Shown here: in pieces, positions 21,621 through 33,611 of the stretch
How the letters are laid out: each line of letters opens with the position of its first letter
How positions within the stretch are numbered: the stretch's first letter is position 1
Assembly (NCBI RefSeq): GCF_032854445.1
Contig: NC_088300.1
Span: forward strand, 310,001-374,000
From: Liolophura sinensis
Taxonomy: Eukaryota > Mollusca > Polyplacophora > Chitonida > Chitonidae
Direction: 5' to 3'
Length of the DNA stretch: 64,000 nt
Position numbers and translations under genes: made by a program
Notes under the pieces: model-generated
Told to the model about the DNA's origin: nothing
Database searches by the model: none
What the model saw: the letters and a program-made list of their open reading frames with translations, nothing else

Positions 21621-24600
21621 ATGGGGCTGTGTAAGTGCCCCAAAAAGAAGGTCACAAACCTGTTCTGTTTTGAGCATAGAGTCAATGTGTGTGAACATTG
21701 TTTGGTTGCGAATCATCCAAGGGTAAGTGTTTATGCTTCGTTATCGTTACAACAACAACAGCGGTCTGTCAGATCCGAGTCCCGACATGTCAAATAGGAC
21801 AGTGACTGCTGTTCAATGGACAGATCACAGTGTCAGCTGCCAGCATTAAAGACATATGGCCAGTTATTGTCATTCCCTTCTCCTGCAGAATGGGAAGAAG
21901 GGGTAAAATACTATAACTAATTTCACAAAACAGTTTTCCAGAAAAAAAAAAAAATTAGGCAAAAGTTTATTTCAAAGTACAGTATGGGTATGTGTTGTCT
22001 GGATTTAGGCTACTTGTAGCCCAAAGGTAAGCAAGACGCTCCTATCGTAACGCCCAGCTTCGGTCATATAAACTTTCACGCAGACAATTTCACGAAAAAA
22101 AAACGGCTCAAACCCTACTGTATTTTTGCTATCCACCAATCGCCTAAAACGTCCGAAATGTAATATGTCAAAGCTGGCATTGGTAAACCATCATTCAGCA
22201 ATAATCCAGACATTTAAACTTTTGAATTAGAAAACTCAAATCAACGTCTGCCATGTTTGGAATCGTTTTTTCATCTTTGGACAGGTTGATTGGCTGCTAA
22301 AATTTTATTCCACCCAACGTTCTGTTTACATGCAATTCTTAATGAGAATGTTGGGTGGAATATGTGGGATACTTCCTCAATGCATATGTACATTTGGTCT
22401 AGAGTTGTCTTTTCTTTTAAATGTGTATGGATTTATAATAGCGAATATTCATTAAAAAACTAACATATTCCCCTGTCTTTGGCATGGTTTAGCTGGGTGA
22501 GAGTATTCAAAAGGCATTGTCTTTTTTCAGTGTATAGTGCAATCGTACCTTCAGTGGCTACAAGACAGTGATTACAACCCAATATGTAAACTGTGCAACA
22601 AATCTCTGTCTGACGAGAACAGTGGTGAATGTGTCCGCTTAGTGTGTTATGGTGAGTTATTACATGTATTTGTAATATGCATGCAATGTACTTATCCATT
22701 CCTTTATACTTGAGCGTACATTGGTTTGTCTGCTTCACTTTATAAATATGTCTGAAGAAAACCAACATTGTTTGTTTGATGATGCCAGGTATCAAAACTT
22801 TAAATAGTATGAAACAGTTAAATATGCCTTTTATGTGATATCCCTGTCATATACTTTAGACATAAGGAGTGCTTTTGAACTTTGAAGATGGCAGTTGTGA
22901 TACTTTCGCACTCTCTGGTTCGAGTAAGGGAATAGTAGCTGCAAAACTCTGGTCAACACTACATGATGTTGGCATGCTCTGATTTAGTGTGACACTTGAT
23001 CATGTGTTTAGCATGGCTCCCTTGTAAGGCAGCACTGAGAATAGGACATTGAAATCATTACAGAGCCTATGTTAGAGGCAACTGACAGCAGTAATCTCAA
23101 ACAAAGTAATATCAAACAAACAAATTGTTTTTTAATAAATCTGTGTCTGTTATTAATTACTTGAGGGGTGTCAATGGTTTGTTTCAGATGTTTTCCATTG
23201 GTACTGTTTAAACGAGTATGCCCAGAAGTTGCCCCCAAACACAGCCCCTGCGGGCTATGGCTGCCCTACATGTAAAGTGGGCATTTTCCCTGCTTCAAAC
23301 TTGGTCTCTCCTGTCGCAGACACCCTAAGGCAAATGCTCTCTAAAGTGAACTGGGCAAGAACTGGTTTGGGCCTTCCACTGGTGAGTTTACAAAGAAATC
23401 TTACGTCATTTTAATCATGAGAATCTATTGCTAAAGGTAGTTGACAAAGCAAATCGTAACCCTGTATCAGTAAATGTTACAGTACAGTATTAATTGCACC
23501 ACTTGTATTATGGAGTAATCTTTCTCTCTGCCTCTCCCACGGCTGTTACTATTCTATTAGAATGTTTACTACTCCATTGCTCCAGTGGACAGTTTGTGTC
23601 TTTCACCAGTATGGAATGCATCAATTGCACATCACCTGGCAAAATTTGCAAAGGTCAGTGGGTTACCAAGGGCACATAACTCCCTGCATAAAACTGAGTG
23701 CCATAGTATAAGTGGACAACTCTTGAGTATGATAAATGACCTAAAGTTTCGCCATGGAATTTGGAAAGTGTATCCCTGGGTTCACTGCCCTCATTGTGGC
23801 TCTTCCTGACTGGGTGCAGCAGGAGAGCATCGGCAGTGGTCAGGAGATTATATGGACAGTCGCCGAATGCAATAAACAAGCTCACGCTTCATGGAACAGT
23901 CAGTCTATGCTCCTGCCCCCAACTGTCCATGTTTTCCTCAGTTCTAATCATAATGAATTTAGTAAATAAAGGTTTAATTCGCAAAAGGTGCACCTTGAAT
24001 GTTTTATGATCGCCATTTTATGATGAAAGGGAATTCGTGAGAAAACTCCCTGGAGATTGATGAGGGTGAGCAAGACCACCCTGTACCTTTGCACAGGTGG
24101 AGTGGCATGTCAGCTATCCATTAATATGCATGCAGAGTTGTTCATGTGCAAAGCTATAAAAGATCTTAGCACCCTGCAAATCCTTACTTGCCAATTACCA
24201 GCAGATGATCGCTCAAACTGCGTTGAAAAGGATGGATTACAATTACTGGGCTCGAAATCTCCATGTATCTATAATACTGGTTGATGGCGTGATTTTTGCA
24301 GATGAAAGGCAACAAAATAATCTTACTTGTGGCTGGTGACACCTGAGCATGTCTACATAATGGTAATCATGAAACATGGACTTTCCTTTGAAATGTAACC
24401 AGACAGTGTTGTGCGAACTTTTAGTATGTCAACAACACTGACAAATCCTGTCTGACTTCCACTATGCCGGACTCACACACATGGCTACCGAAAAGGGGTC
24501 AAAGGTAGTTTTCAGAAACTGTTTTCTGTGCTTAATGGAAAGTTCCCGATTTCAAAACACGGGAAACGTAACTCTTCTGCATTAGGAGGACAGTTTCGAT

Positions 24601-27473
24601 TGCAACAAACAAAACATGCGTGTAGACTGACATACTAAAGTGGAATTACATGGGCATCTGATGACAGATATTTCTCAGTGAAATTTGTTTTTAGCTGAAA
24701 TACGTTTGTACACAGTCATTGCACATGAGGGCTCTCAGCAGACAACCATTCACAGACAACCATAACAGTGTGAGGTGACTTCCACGTGTGCCTAACCTGA
24801 ATAACCAGTTCTTCTGCAGTGTAGATTGTGCATTTCGTTTGGCGTGGTCATGCTTTGAAACAGTGTTTGGAATTTAATGGTTTGTAATAGACATTGCCTA
24901 TCTTGATACTTTTTGCTTTCATGGGTATATTTAGAGATGTACATGTAGGCGTACTAGTCGGCAGACACCTCACTGTCAGTGACTTGACCCAGGTGGCAAG
25001 GATTAGCAGCCATAGTTGCCAAGTGCCGTGCAGTATAATGAAACAAGAGGGGGCTAATTGCTGTCTTCTGCCATCTTACCGCCAACACAGATCGTGTGAA
25101 ATTAAACGACAGTAACTCACGTGCGAAACGTAAGGTCATTTACTGTATCTCGTTATTAAACAACAATCTAAAAACATTCACATTTATATATACATGTATG
25201 TAGACACCAACTCAAAATCTGAATAAATGTATTAAAAATAATATCTGAAACCTGGAGTATGTGCATTTTGTGTGACTTATACACATTTATTTGACTGTCT
25301 TGTTTTTGTTTTCCTGAACAGATACCAGAGTCTGAGCTGCCCCCAGCTCCAACTCCTCCCTCTGTCTCCCCAGTGAATGCAGACAATACATCAGCTGGGG
25401 GGCACAGCCTCACCGCATTGTCTGGACCTACAGCGGCTAACTACACACGACCAAGTGCCCAGGTCCCGCCCTACACCAGCACCCCGACAACATCCAAACC
25501 CCACAGCGTCATTAATGTGGACACTGGGACCTCAGTCAGAGGATTTGACAAAGTCAATACATATGGTATGTGATATCTTTTTTTTTTTTTTTTTAATTCC
25601 TGGTAAGCAACCAACTAGTCCATCTAGACGTGTGCTGTTTTCAAATTTCCTTCATCATAACACTTGAGTCCATCCTTGCCTCTTAAAACAATCACCACAC
25701 ATTCCCAAACTCAACCTTGATCGACACTAGTGGTACTTCAACTTCAAAGCCCATTCCCCAGAGTTTGTACGTTTAGGTTTGAAGACTGGCCTCTTAACTT
25801 ACTACCCGCATGGATTCAACTGAAATATCACACAACAGATTAGCTGCCAGAGCTTCAGTGGATACACTACATGTGCCCGTCACAGTAATTTTGAACCGAG
25901 GCACATGCTGGCAGCAGAGCTTCAGGCGGACCTCTGTTCTGTACATTTATATGTTTGTCATGTTTTGATGGTAGTATTAATTCCTATTGAGAACTTGTAT
26001 TTTTGTCAGTCAGCACTGCTGATGAATTGTATTCTGAATATATTTTCATACTGAATAAGTAAATGCTGATTTAAAATGAAATGAATAAATGTGTACTGAA
26101 TACACATGTATACTGAATATGCCTGGTCAGCTTTAGAGTGAGTGAGTGAGTGAGTGCTTGGGGTTTAACGTCGTACTCAACAATTTTTCAGTCATATGAC
26201 GACGAAGGAATCTTTAGGGTGCATGTACGTGTAATGTGCTTCCTTGTTGCAGGACGGATTTCCACCGCTCTTTTATTTAGTGCTGCTTCACTGAGACGAC
26301 TTACCGAAGGCAAGTAAGCTGCCCCGCCCGAGCCATTATACTGATACGGGTCAACCAGTCGTTGCACTATCCCCTTCATGCTGAACGCCAAGCGAGGAAG
26401 TTACAACTTCCTCTTTTAAAGTCTTAGGTGTGACTCGATCAAGGATTGATCCTGGATCTACCAGTCCCGAAGCGGACACTCTACCAACTGTGCTATCCCG
26501 GCCGGTTGGTCAGCTTTAGAAGATCAACAATACCAATCTCTCAGTAGAGCTTCTCTGATTTGGTTGAGATAATATTGATGCATGTTTGTATTTTTAAAAT
26601 GAAGAAGGTGAAGTATTTAAACCAGTAATATGTAATGACACAGGATATGGACCAAGTCATGTGTACAGTATGTATAGTGGTTGCTTTCAGATGCTCGAAA
26701 ACTGTTTGACACAACAAAAGAAGATGAATTTCAGTCGTCATTGGATGCTGATGACGATAAATACAAACGAAGACCAGCATTACATTGGTTATCAAACTGG
26801 TTCAAGTGAGTTTTAATTATTGCAGTACATGTATACCTTCTTTTATACATCTACTTTGTGGTTTGCACACCAGTTAGAGGATGTAAGGACCTTGGCTGAA
26901 AAGATCTATGCTGAACAACAAAAGAAAAGTCTGAAAAAAATTAAATGTCATAACAGTAAAAGTTTCAATTCTTTGAAAGATCATTATGTAATGATTCAAG
27001 ATGAAAATTAATGTGATTTGTTTTGGCCTCCATACTCTACATTCACACTAAGACAAGATCAACCACAGGGAAGTGAAAGCATAAATTTTCCACAAGCATG
27101 TAGGTTAAGGCAATGTTTAGAAGGGGTTGGGTCACACAGATGCTAAGTAATCTCACTACAGGGTATACACTTCACACAAAGGCTTGTGTGCATGTGGTGC
27201 GCATGGCAGAGGTGAGATGGGCATAACCCAGTGTATTTTCTGTTTGTATTTTTCAGGTCTCGGGAGGGTAAAAGAGGTCGAAAGGACCCTAATGCTGTAA
27301 TGAAGAGGTTCCTGATGGTTGTGTTAATTGGAGTTATCGGCTTTGTGACAGTCATCCTGATCATGTCACATCTTGGCCGACAAGCTACAGAAAATGACCC
27401 CTTTCTTGACCCTCTGGCCAACCCCAATATCAGAATTAAAGACAATATCAAATCACAGCAGAATTTTGATTGA
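21621..27473 (+). CDS. ZFPL1: ZFPL1 (zinc finger protein-like 1), 6 exons
   Basis: Exons 21621-21722, 22531-22651, 23188-23381, 25322-25565, 26691-26805 and 27257-27473, all GT-AG, join in phase to 330 residues (human 310). The N-terminus is almost identical to human ZFPL1 ([20 protein letters not shown]). It forms the B-box-like zinc finger, followed by a RING-like finger with C53, C56, C73, H78, C81, C100 and C103. [11 protein letters not shown] ends exon 3. A proline/threonine-rich linker follows (140-220), then [14 protein letters not shown], a transmembrane segment at about 277-295 and a short tail with [14 protein letters not shown]1 is a cis-Golgi membrane protein that binds GM130 and supports cis-Golgi structure. 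I see no break. The nearest polyadenylation candidates are ATTAAA near 28091 and AATAAA at 31316. Confidence 0.97.
26138..26506 (-). mobile_element. Full-length tRNA-derived SINE with CACT tail in ZFPL1 intron 4
   Basis: Reads on the minus strand from a tRNA-like head with perfect A box TAGCACAGTTGG and B-box-like GGATCAATCC to a (CACT)n tail (seen on + as gtgagtgagtgagtg). Identical 14-bp target duplications TGGTCAGCTTTAGA flank it at 26124-26137 and 26507-26520. It is the only complete copy of this family in the window and serves as its reference. Confidence 0.93.
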
Positions 27474-29439
27474 AAAGCGCAATCGTTGTGAACACCTAAT
27501 ACTCTGCCATAGGATCCTTTACACTGTGCCCTATACCTACAAAACAGTAGCTATGATTTCTTGGTGTTGAATGCTCCAGGTTTGCCAACACTCTGCGTAC
27601 ATGTAGTGCTTAGTGTCACTTTATCTTTCACCTGTGAAAAGGGTTTGAGCGTCATGGTTACCTATATGTACGTACAGTCGTGTAAGATGTGGAACAAACA
27701 CTTTATCAACTTTGGATATTGTGGGGTTCAGTCGTTTGTTTCAACTCTTTTCTTACCTTACTTTGAAATATATCCCAGCTCTTTACAGGTAGTATTGCAT
27801 AAACTGAAAAGAGGAGAGAATATTATTGCATTAACTGCAAAATATTTTTGTTTTTATAATGGTCGATTAGTTAAGATATAACATGTATATTTTTCATCAC
27901 AAACACAAATTAATTGGTAATGGTAAATATGTATTTGTCGTACCGAGGCAGTAAACAGTATTGGTAGGTTCAAGCTCCCCGCGCCTTTTGGGCAAATCAG
28001 AATGTGCAAACTTACAAATATTGATAACGTGGACATAGATTTAAGCCTATATGCTTTGTGTCAGAGAAGACGCTATTTAACACGAGTTGATTAAATCATT
28101 CACTTTAAACTATACACACAGACTACAAAGGTTAATACATACGTATAATAGTGTACACTTCACCAATTAATTAAGCATTATTTGACACCTCTCATTAGTC
28201 AGCAATTCAGTCATGTGACTAAGCTCATTGTGAGGAGTGTTATCAACATGTCTGGAGGCAAACATTCCAAACATATCTACATACCTGTTTTGTGGGGAAA
28301 TTGATGTTCTTTCCATTGTTTGTGTGTACAAATATATGAACGAGAATAGGGCCAGTAGAAATGGATTTTGTACATGCATAAGTTCATTGGAAATGTTCTC
28401 TATAATTTATGTATTTGTATACAGAATACTCGGACAGTCCCATTTTGTATTTGCACCGGAGACAACTTGGCTGTTTTGAATAGGAAATAGACTTCTAGCT
28501 GAGCACCTCTGAATTAATGTCAGTTTCACGGAATGTGGCCATGTTAAATGTCAAACTGGAAGCTGGGTTCACTGGGTGCAATTGGCGAGTCAACCCCATG
28601 AAACACTTTGGTAGTTTTATTCCACCCGCATTCTGGATTTTGCTGATGGATGTTCCTACAGTGGCGAATTTGTCTACCACTATGCATTCACTGTTGTTTG
28701 CCCGTAACAGTGCCACAGTGGATCTCTGGATTCAGTTTCAGCCCTTCCGGAGCTTGACAGTGATTTACACGTGGGATGGTCCTCGTATACATGTCAAAAA
28801 CGTGCCCATCGGCCTGAGATGTAGATGTTAAAGGGGCTCTCTGATGAGCGGCCTTCTACTTTGTCAGCCATACAGATGTGTGGAAACACTTCATTTCTGG
28901 ATCACTTCTGATGTATTAGGTCATAAGCCTATTAGACCAAAGACACTATCGAAACAAAGAAGCCAATTTACCACCATGGTTGTCGGAATCCTGCACAAGT
29001 AGCATTTAGAGCTAGGTGTTTCTTGTCAAAGTTGAAATGAAAGGACAGCATTGGCGCTGAAGCATTTTTGGTGACGCGCTAACAGACCTGTTAACTCGGA
29101 ACACAATCCGTTATAAAAGCCCTTATGAGTCTCAATGAAGTCGTAATCAGTAGTTGTCCGTGAAACTTTTTATAAATGATTTACATCGGCTTATTAATGC
29201 CAGCACACATTTTTTTTTGAGCAATGAAGTAAATTTGTATGGTTTAATTTGAAACATTTATTATAAAAGTGCAAAACTACTGGGTTCTACCTTCCCTTCA
29301 TTTCTAAGTTTTCAAGATTTCTATTTATTTGTAAATGATGAGTATGATGACTATCTTGTGGAAGTATATAGCAAGTGGGATATACAGGGATATAGAGTGT
29401 CACATTATAGGGATGATCTGTGGTATTTATGTGCTCATT
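27474..29439. other. Downstream of ZFPL1; 3' UTR and gene-free DNA
   Basis: The first part should be ZFPL1 3' UTR. The 104-codon frame at 28517-28831 has no recognised family, no promoter or splice context, and I do not call it a gene. No repeat was recognised. Confidence 0.4.
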
Positions 29440-30430
29440 TAGGTGGTGTCACAACTACTTGGGTACAGTGCGATGGGATCAAACTTCCTGGTAATGATGG
29501 TGACCTATAGGTGGTGTCACAACTACTTGGGTACAGTGCGATCGGCTCAAACTTCCTGGTTATGATGGTGACCTGTAGGAGGTGTCACAGCTACATGGCT
29601 ACAGTGCGATCGGCTCCAACTTCCTGGTCATGATGGTGACCTGTAGGTGGTGTCACAACTACATGTATACAGTGCGATGGGCTCAAACTTCCTGGTCATG
29701 ATGGTGACCTGTAGGTGGTGTCACAACTACATGGATACAGTACGATGGGCTCAAACTTCCTGGTCATGTTGGTGACCTATAGGTGGTGTCACAACTACAT
29801 GGCTACAGTACGATCGGCTTAAACGTCCTGGTCATAATGGTGACCTGTAGGTGGTGTCACAACTACATGGATACAGTGCGATGGGCTCAAACTTCCTGGT
29901 CATGATGGTGACCTGTAGGTGGTGTCAACTACATGGATACAGTGCGATCGGCTCAAACTTCCTGGTCATGATGGTGACCTGTAGGTGGTGTCACAACTAC
30001 ATGGATACAGTGCGATCGGCTCAAACTTCCTGGTCATGATGGTGACCTGTAGGTGGTGTCACAACTACATGGATACAGTGCGATAAGCTCAATCTTCCTG
30101 GTCATGATGGTGACCTGTAGGTGGTGTCACAACTACAGGGATACAGTGCGATCAGCTCAAACTTCCTGGTCATGATGGTGACCAGTAGGAGGTGTCACAA
30201 CTACATGTATACAGTGCGATGGGCTCAAACTTCCTGGTCATGATGGTGACCTGTAGGTGGTGTCACAACTACATGGATACCGTGCGATCAGCTCAAACTT
30301 CCTGGTTATGATGGTGACCTATAGGTGGTGTCACAACTACATGGATACAGTGCGATGGGCTCAAACTTCCTGGTTATGATGGTGACCTGTAGGAGGTGTC
30401 ACAGCTACATGGATAGAGTGCGATCGGCTG
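29440..30430. repeat. 68-bp minisatellite downstream of ZFPL1
   Basis: About 14-15 units of 68 bp: aggtggtgtcacaactacat, ggatacagtgcgatcggctc, aaacttcctggtcatgatgg, tgacctgt. Variants are scattered (gatggg/gatcgg, acatgg/acttgg), and one unit has a 3-bp deletion near 29930. Confidence 0.94.
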
Positions 30431-31425
30431 AAACGTCATAATGTTGATCTGTCTACATATAAGTGGAAGTACACGATACATTTTACGGTTTGCGGAAAGT
30501 TGAGAGACTTTAGCAACTAATATTACTTGATTTGGTTAACAGTGCAAGGACCTGAAAATCCATGTAAACTTCATAGTCGGCTGTCTTTTGTTATCTTTTG
30601 GGACCAGAAGTGGTTATTCTGCGTAGGATACTTTAGAAATTTACGTTACATTTATAAATTTTAATGATTGAAAACTTATTTTTCGTCTGTAGCGTTGTCA
30701 AACAAATTTAAGAATTTGCATTGTGCATTTTAGTGTTCGATTATCATTCTACGTTTGTATAAACCTTCTATGCGAGAAGTTCCCATACATCGTACTGTTA
30801 CCAATTCTTTATATCTACAGTTGTCAGGTGCCCGTATAAAACCCTTTATTGTTAAGGCTGTGGAATGGGCGGCAAATTCGAAATGACAACAACTTGCCAC
30901 ATTTCGAAGTTTAGATTGTTCATTGTGACTGCAGCATTGTTTACAGTGTGTCTGTCCACAATGCTGATTTCAAGCTTGAGCATTCAGTTAGAAACCGTGT
31001 GGACAACATTTTTCAAGTTGTACTTAGACTGTATAGTTAATGATGTACTGTGTAATCGTTCCAGCTCCCAGTGAGTTTGCACTGGTATAACTTGTTGACA
31101 TTGAGGTTTTTTTTCACAACGTGTATATATACATCTTACCAATATCACGCTGTCCTATGGCAATTGGGTAAATAGAATGTTACAGATTGTTAAACATTTT
31201 CACTACCTGTATTGAGAGCCATAACAAACCTCTTTGAATATAATATTCAGCACTAAGTGTTATATCAAAACTGTAAAAAAAATGTGTACAGTTTCCTTGT
31301 ATTTATTATATTGTAAATAAAATAAGAAGAAGCTTGAAGACTTTGAACACCTTCCATATTGCTCGAAGTAAACATTACCGGAGGCAAGTCTCCGTTATCA
31401 ACAATAGTGAATTTAGTCGTTCCAT
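30431..31425. other. Gene-free stretch with polyadenylation motif
   Basis: AT-rich. The 69-codon frame at 30865-31074 has no recognisable family. AATAAA at 31316-31321, followed by a T-poor stretch, could end a long ZFPL1 transcript or be chance. Confidence 0.35.
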
Positions 31426-31746
31426 CCGCTTCGATGGCCAAATTGTTAGGGCATCCGCGTCGAAGTCGGTAGGCTTGGGACCAAACCCCGGTCGAGTCAA
31501 CACTGAGAGGCTAGAGCAAGGAAAGAGCACTGTCTGGCCGGTGACTGGGTGGTGTGTCATGTCTCATATCTTCGGCATCAGATGGTTTCGGTGGCCTAAC
31601 ACTTAGAGCGTCGGACCCAAAGTGGGGAGATCTGGGATCAAACCCGGGTCAAATGGTACTTGTTCCTGCCTTGCTTCTCGTTGAGCACTGAGACGCTTAA
31701 GCTAGGAAGCAGGACAAGTTGGCCCGGTGTCAATTTAATGCGACTT
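31426..31746 (+). mobile_element. Two adjacent tRNA-derived SINE copies (third family)
   Basis: Two tRNA-like heads follow one another. The first has tggccaaattgttag and gggaccaaaccccggtc (31434-31500); the second has tggcctaacacttagagcg and gggatcaaacccgggtc (31590-31652). Between and after them lie body blocks typical of another molluscan SINE (gtgactgggtggtgtgtcat, atcttcggcatcagatgg; ttggcccggtgtcaatttaatg). The second ends exactly where homology to the BTB array begins. Confidence 0.7.
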
Positions 31747-31863
31747 CTTCATTTTATAAGTAACATCTAATATAAAATTGGTTGCTTTGAAATCAGAGCT
31801 ACTCTGTAAACTTGAAAACTTGTGACTGTCAGTTTAGACACACTTAACAAATTGTTGCTATTC

Positions 31864-31878
31864 ATGTGATTATCACAT
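31864..31878. promoter_or_regulatory. 15-bp perfect palindrome upstream of BTB copy 1 (repeated per unit)
   Basis: ATGTGATTATCACAT is a perfect odd palindrome lying about 365 bp upstream of the start codon, and it recurs in every unit whose upstream spacer I checked. It could be a dimeric transcription-factor site. This is inferred from symmetry and conservation only, and conservation here is uninformative because the whole unit is homogenised. Confidence 0.35.
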
Positions 31879-32140
31879 CACATATATGTAGTTTTTGTTT
31901 GCAAGTTAATTTCTAGTGAGTGGTGATTAAGTCCTCAGTACTCTATTGTCTACCAATGATACGTAGAAATGGCTAACGGGAACCCCTGCACAGTTTACGT
32001 ATAGGTTTGTGGAGCAAAAGAAAAAGAAACATCGCAGGCACTACCGTTTCACAGCACGAAGCCTATTACTGACGACAGAACTCTCAACCCTTGTCAGTGT
32101 GGCAGGCTTCACTCACGCCTGGCGTGAAAATCCAACTGCC

Positions 32141-32177
32141 CATAAATAACAGACGCAAAACATTCCAGGCTCAATTC
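32141..32177 (+). promoter_or_regulatory. TATA box and initiator of BTB copy 1 (repeated per unit)
   Basis: CATAAATAAC (32141-32150) is followed 30 bases later by TCAATTC (32171-32177), which fits the initiator consensus YYANWYY. The predicted start is A32173, giving a 69-base 5' UTR. The same pair is present in other copies, except that copy 5 carries TCAACTC, which breaks the initiator W position. Not experimentally supported. Confidence 0.55.
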
Positions 32178-32241
32178 TTGTAGTCGTTGGCTGAGAAACT
32201 CACATCATTTACCTCCAATCGTTACAAACTGCATTCCTGTC

Positions 32242-33483
32242 ATGGATTCTGGGGTTTTCGTTCACTCTTGGAATGACGCTAATGTTGTGAGCATACAAGA
32301 GGACAGTGCTTCGGAAACTTCGTCTCTGGATTCGAGTATCCTGTTTAATGACCATCTGCTTCAAACCCCTGTTCGCATTCATGCAGACAGCATGGACAGT
32401 CTGAACGAGACCAGCACGCAGGCCAATGAACAACTGCTGATATTCAAGAATACCACCGGACTCCAAAATGACCTTCGCTCCATCCTTGATCTTCCTGACA
32501 TTTGTGACATGGAATTCATCGTTGGCGAGAAAAAGGTACCAGTGTACGGCGTCAAAGCTATTATTGCTGCAAGGAATCAGGCGTTTTTTCATAAAATCCA
32601 GTATGATATGACCGTGGCAAGACGCCGTTCGAAGATGAAGAAGGCTGGACGCATGATGTCCCAGTTGAGGAAAATACGCAAACATCAAAGTAGGACAGAA
32701 ACCTGGATCAATCGACTGAATGTTCCAATCGAGGACTTTGAGCCCGAGGCCTTCAGACCGCTGATAGTGTACCTGCACTGTGGCTGCCTGACTGTCAGTG
32801 GGGATACAGTGGTTGGTGTCATGAATGCAGCCGACACCTATGGTTTTGATCAAGTTCGAGAGGTATGCTTCACATTTGCCGAAAGTCTGATTACCAAAGA
32901 GTGTGTACTGCCTTTGCTAGTGTCAACTGAGAAATATTCCAGCTTCAAGATGTCGAAACTGCTTTTGTTGAAGATTATGGGCTTCGTAAGGGAGCATGCA
33001 CAAGATGTTCTCCAGTCGCCTTGTTTCCCGCTAGTGCCACTACAAACGGCACTTCTTGTTCTTTCCCACAACGACCTGAATGCCACAGAGGATTCGAAAT
33101 GTAAGTCGGCTTTAGCCTGGAGTCGCCATTATTGCCAGATGAACGAGAACCGATCTGTGCGAGTATCGATGGCAGCTTTCCTGCCATATATAGACTTTGC
33201 AGGTGTTGAAGACGATACTCTAAGAGAGATGTACTCGCTGGACGTAGTTGCTGAAGATGTGCTCGATTCGGCCCGACGCCATCAAGTACGCCCCCGAGTT
33301 GTTATCGGTCAGGATGCTCCTGCAAAGTTGTCCAGAAAGAAATCATTTCGAAGATCCACCAAACAACTGAGTGCTTTCATTCGGCGGAAGTGTGCGTCTG
33401 TAACGCAATCGCCAAACAACGCTGGAGACAGCAGGATTGCCAGCGTTTTAGGAGAAGCATCGCCTGGTAATGGGCGCCGTTAA
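32242..33483 (+). CDS. BTB-BACK protein, tandem copy 1
   Basis: An intronless 413-residue protein. Residues 1-72 are serine-rich and variable in character. The BTB/POZ domain spans about 77-212: DICDMEFIVG (first strand), AIIAARNQAFFHKI, then a basic insert at 125-152 (RRRSKMKKAGR, RKIRKHQSR), then IEDFEPEAFRPLIVYLH and AADTYGFDQVREVC. A BACK domain follows at about 218-335 (PLLVSTEKY, FVREHAQDVLQ, ALAWSRHYC), then a basic tail. The layout, including the insert and FEP-x-FR-LI-Y-H-GC, matches arthropod serine-enriched protein (gprs). BTB-BACK proteins commonly act as cullin-3 adaptors; that role is inferred here. Copy 1 alone has D30 where the others have G30. The start ATG is the first after the predicted initiator. 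Confidence 0.92.
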   Translation: MDSGVFVHSWNDANVVSIQEDSASETSSLDSSILFNDHLLQTPVRIHADSMDSLNETSTQANEQLLIFKNTTGLQNDLRSILDLPDICDMEFIVGEKKVPVYGVKAIIAARNQAFFHKIQYDMTVARRRSKMKKAGRMMSQLRKIRKHQSRTETWINRLNVPIEDFEPEAFRPLIVYLHCGCLTVSGDTVVGVMNAADTYGFDQVREVCFTFAESLITKECVLPLLVSTEKYSSFKMSKLLLLKIMGFVREHAQDVLQSPCFPLVPLQTALLVLSHNDLNATEDSKCKSALAWSRHYCQMNENRSVRVSMAAFLPYIDFAGVEDDTLREMYSLDVVAEDVLDSARRHQVRPRVVIGQDAPAKLSRKKSFRRSTKQLSAFIRRKCASVTQSPNNAGDSRIASVLGEASPGNGRR

Positions 33484-33605
33484 ACCATTCCTGTAACATC
33501 ATGTTTACAGTGTCAGTGCTATTCTATTCAAATGTGAAATGCAGGAAACTTCGACGTCTTCATGCATTAATCCCTGTACATACATACATTCAATCTTGTT
33601 ATGTA

Positions 33606-33611
33606 AATAAA
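33606..33611 (+). terminator. Polyadenylation signal of BTB copy 1 (repeated per unit)
   Basis: AATAAA lies 123 bases after the stop, followed by a GT/T-rich stretch (ggtttatgttttt). It is present in all copies that keep the 3' region, including indel-bearing copy 5. Confidence 0.65.

Noticed and set aside
26820-27011. 63-codon frame between ZFPL1 exons 5 and 6
   Set aside because: Not needed: exons 5 and 6 join in phase directly and match human ZFPL1 across the junction. The frame is A/K-rich chance sequence.
28517-28831. 104-codon frame downstream of ZFPL1
   Set aside because: No recognised domain and no splice or polyadenylation context. The antisense frame is open too.
32209-32853. Conserved 214-codon antisense frame in every BTB unit
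   Set aside because: It is the shadow of the BTB coding strand. It is repeated only because the units are nearly identical, changes freely where the sense codon changes are silent (for example H to D), and resembles no family.
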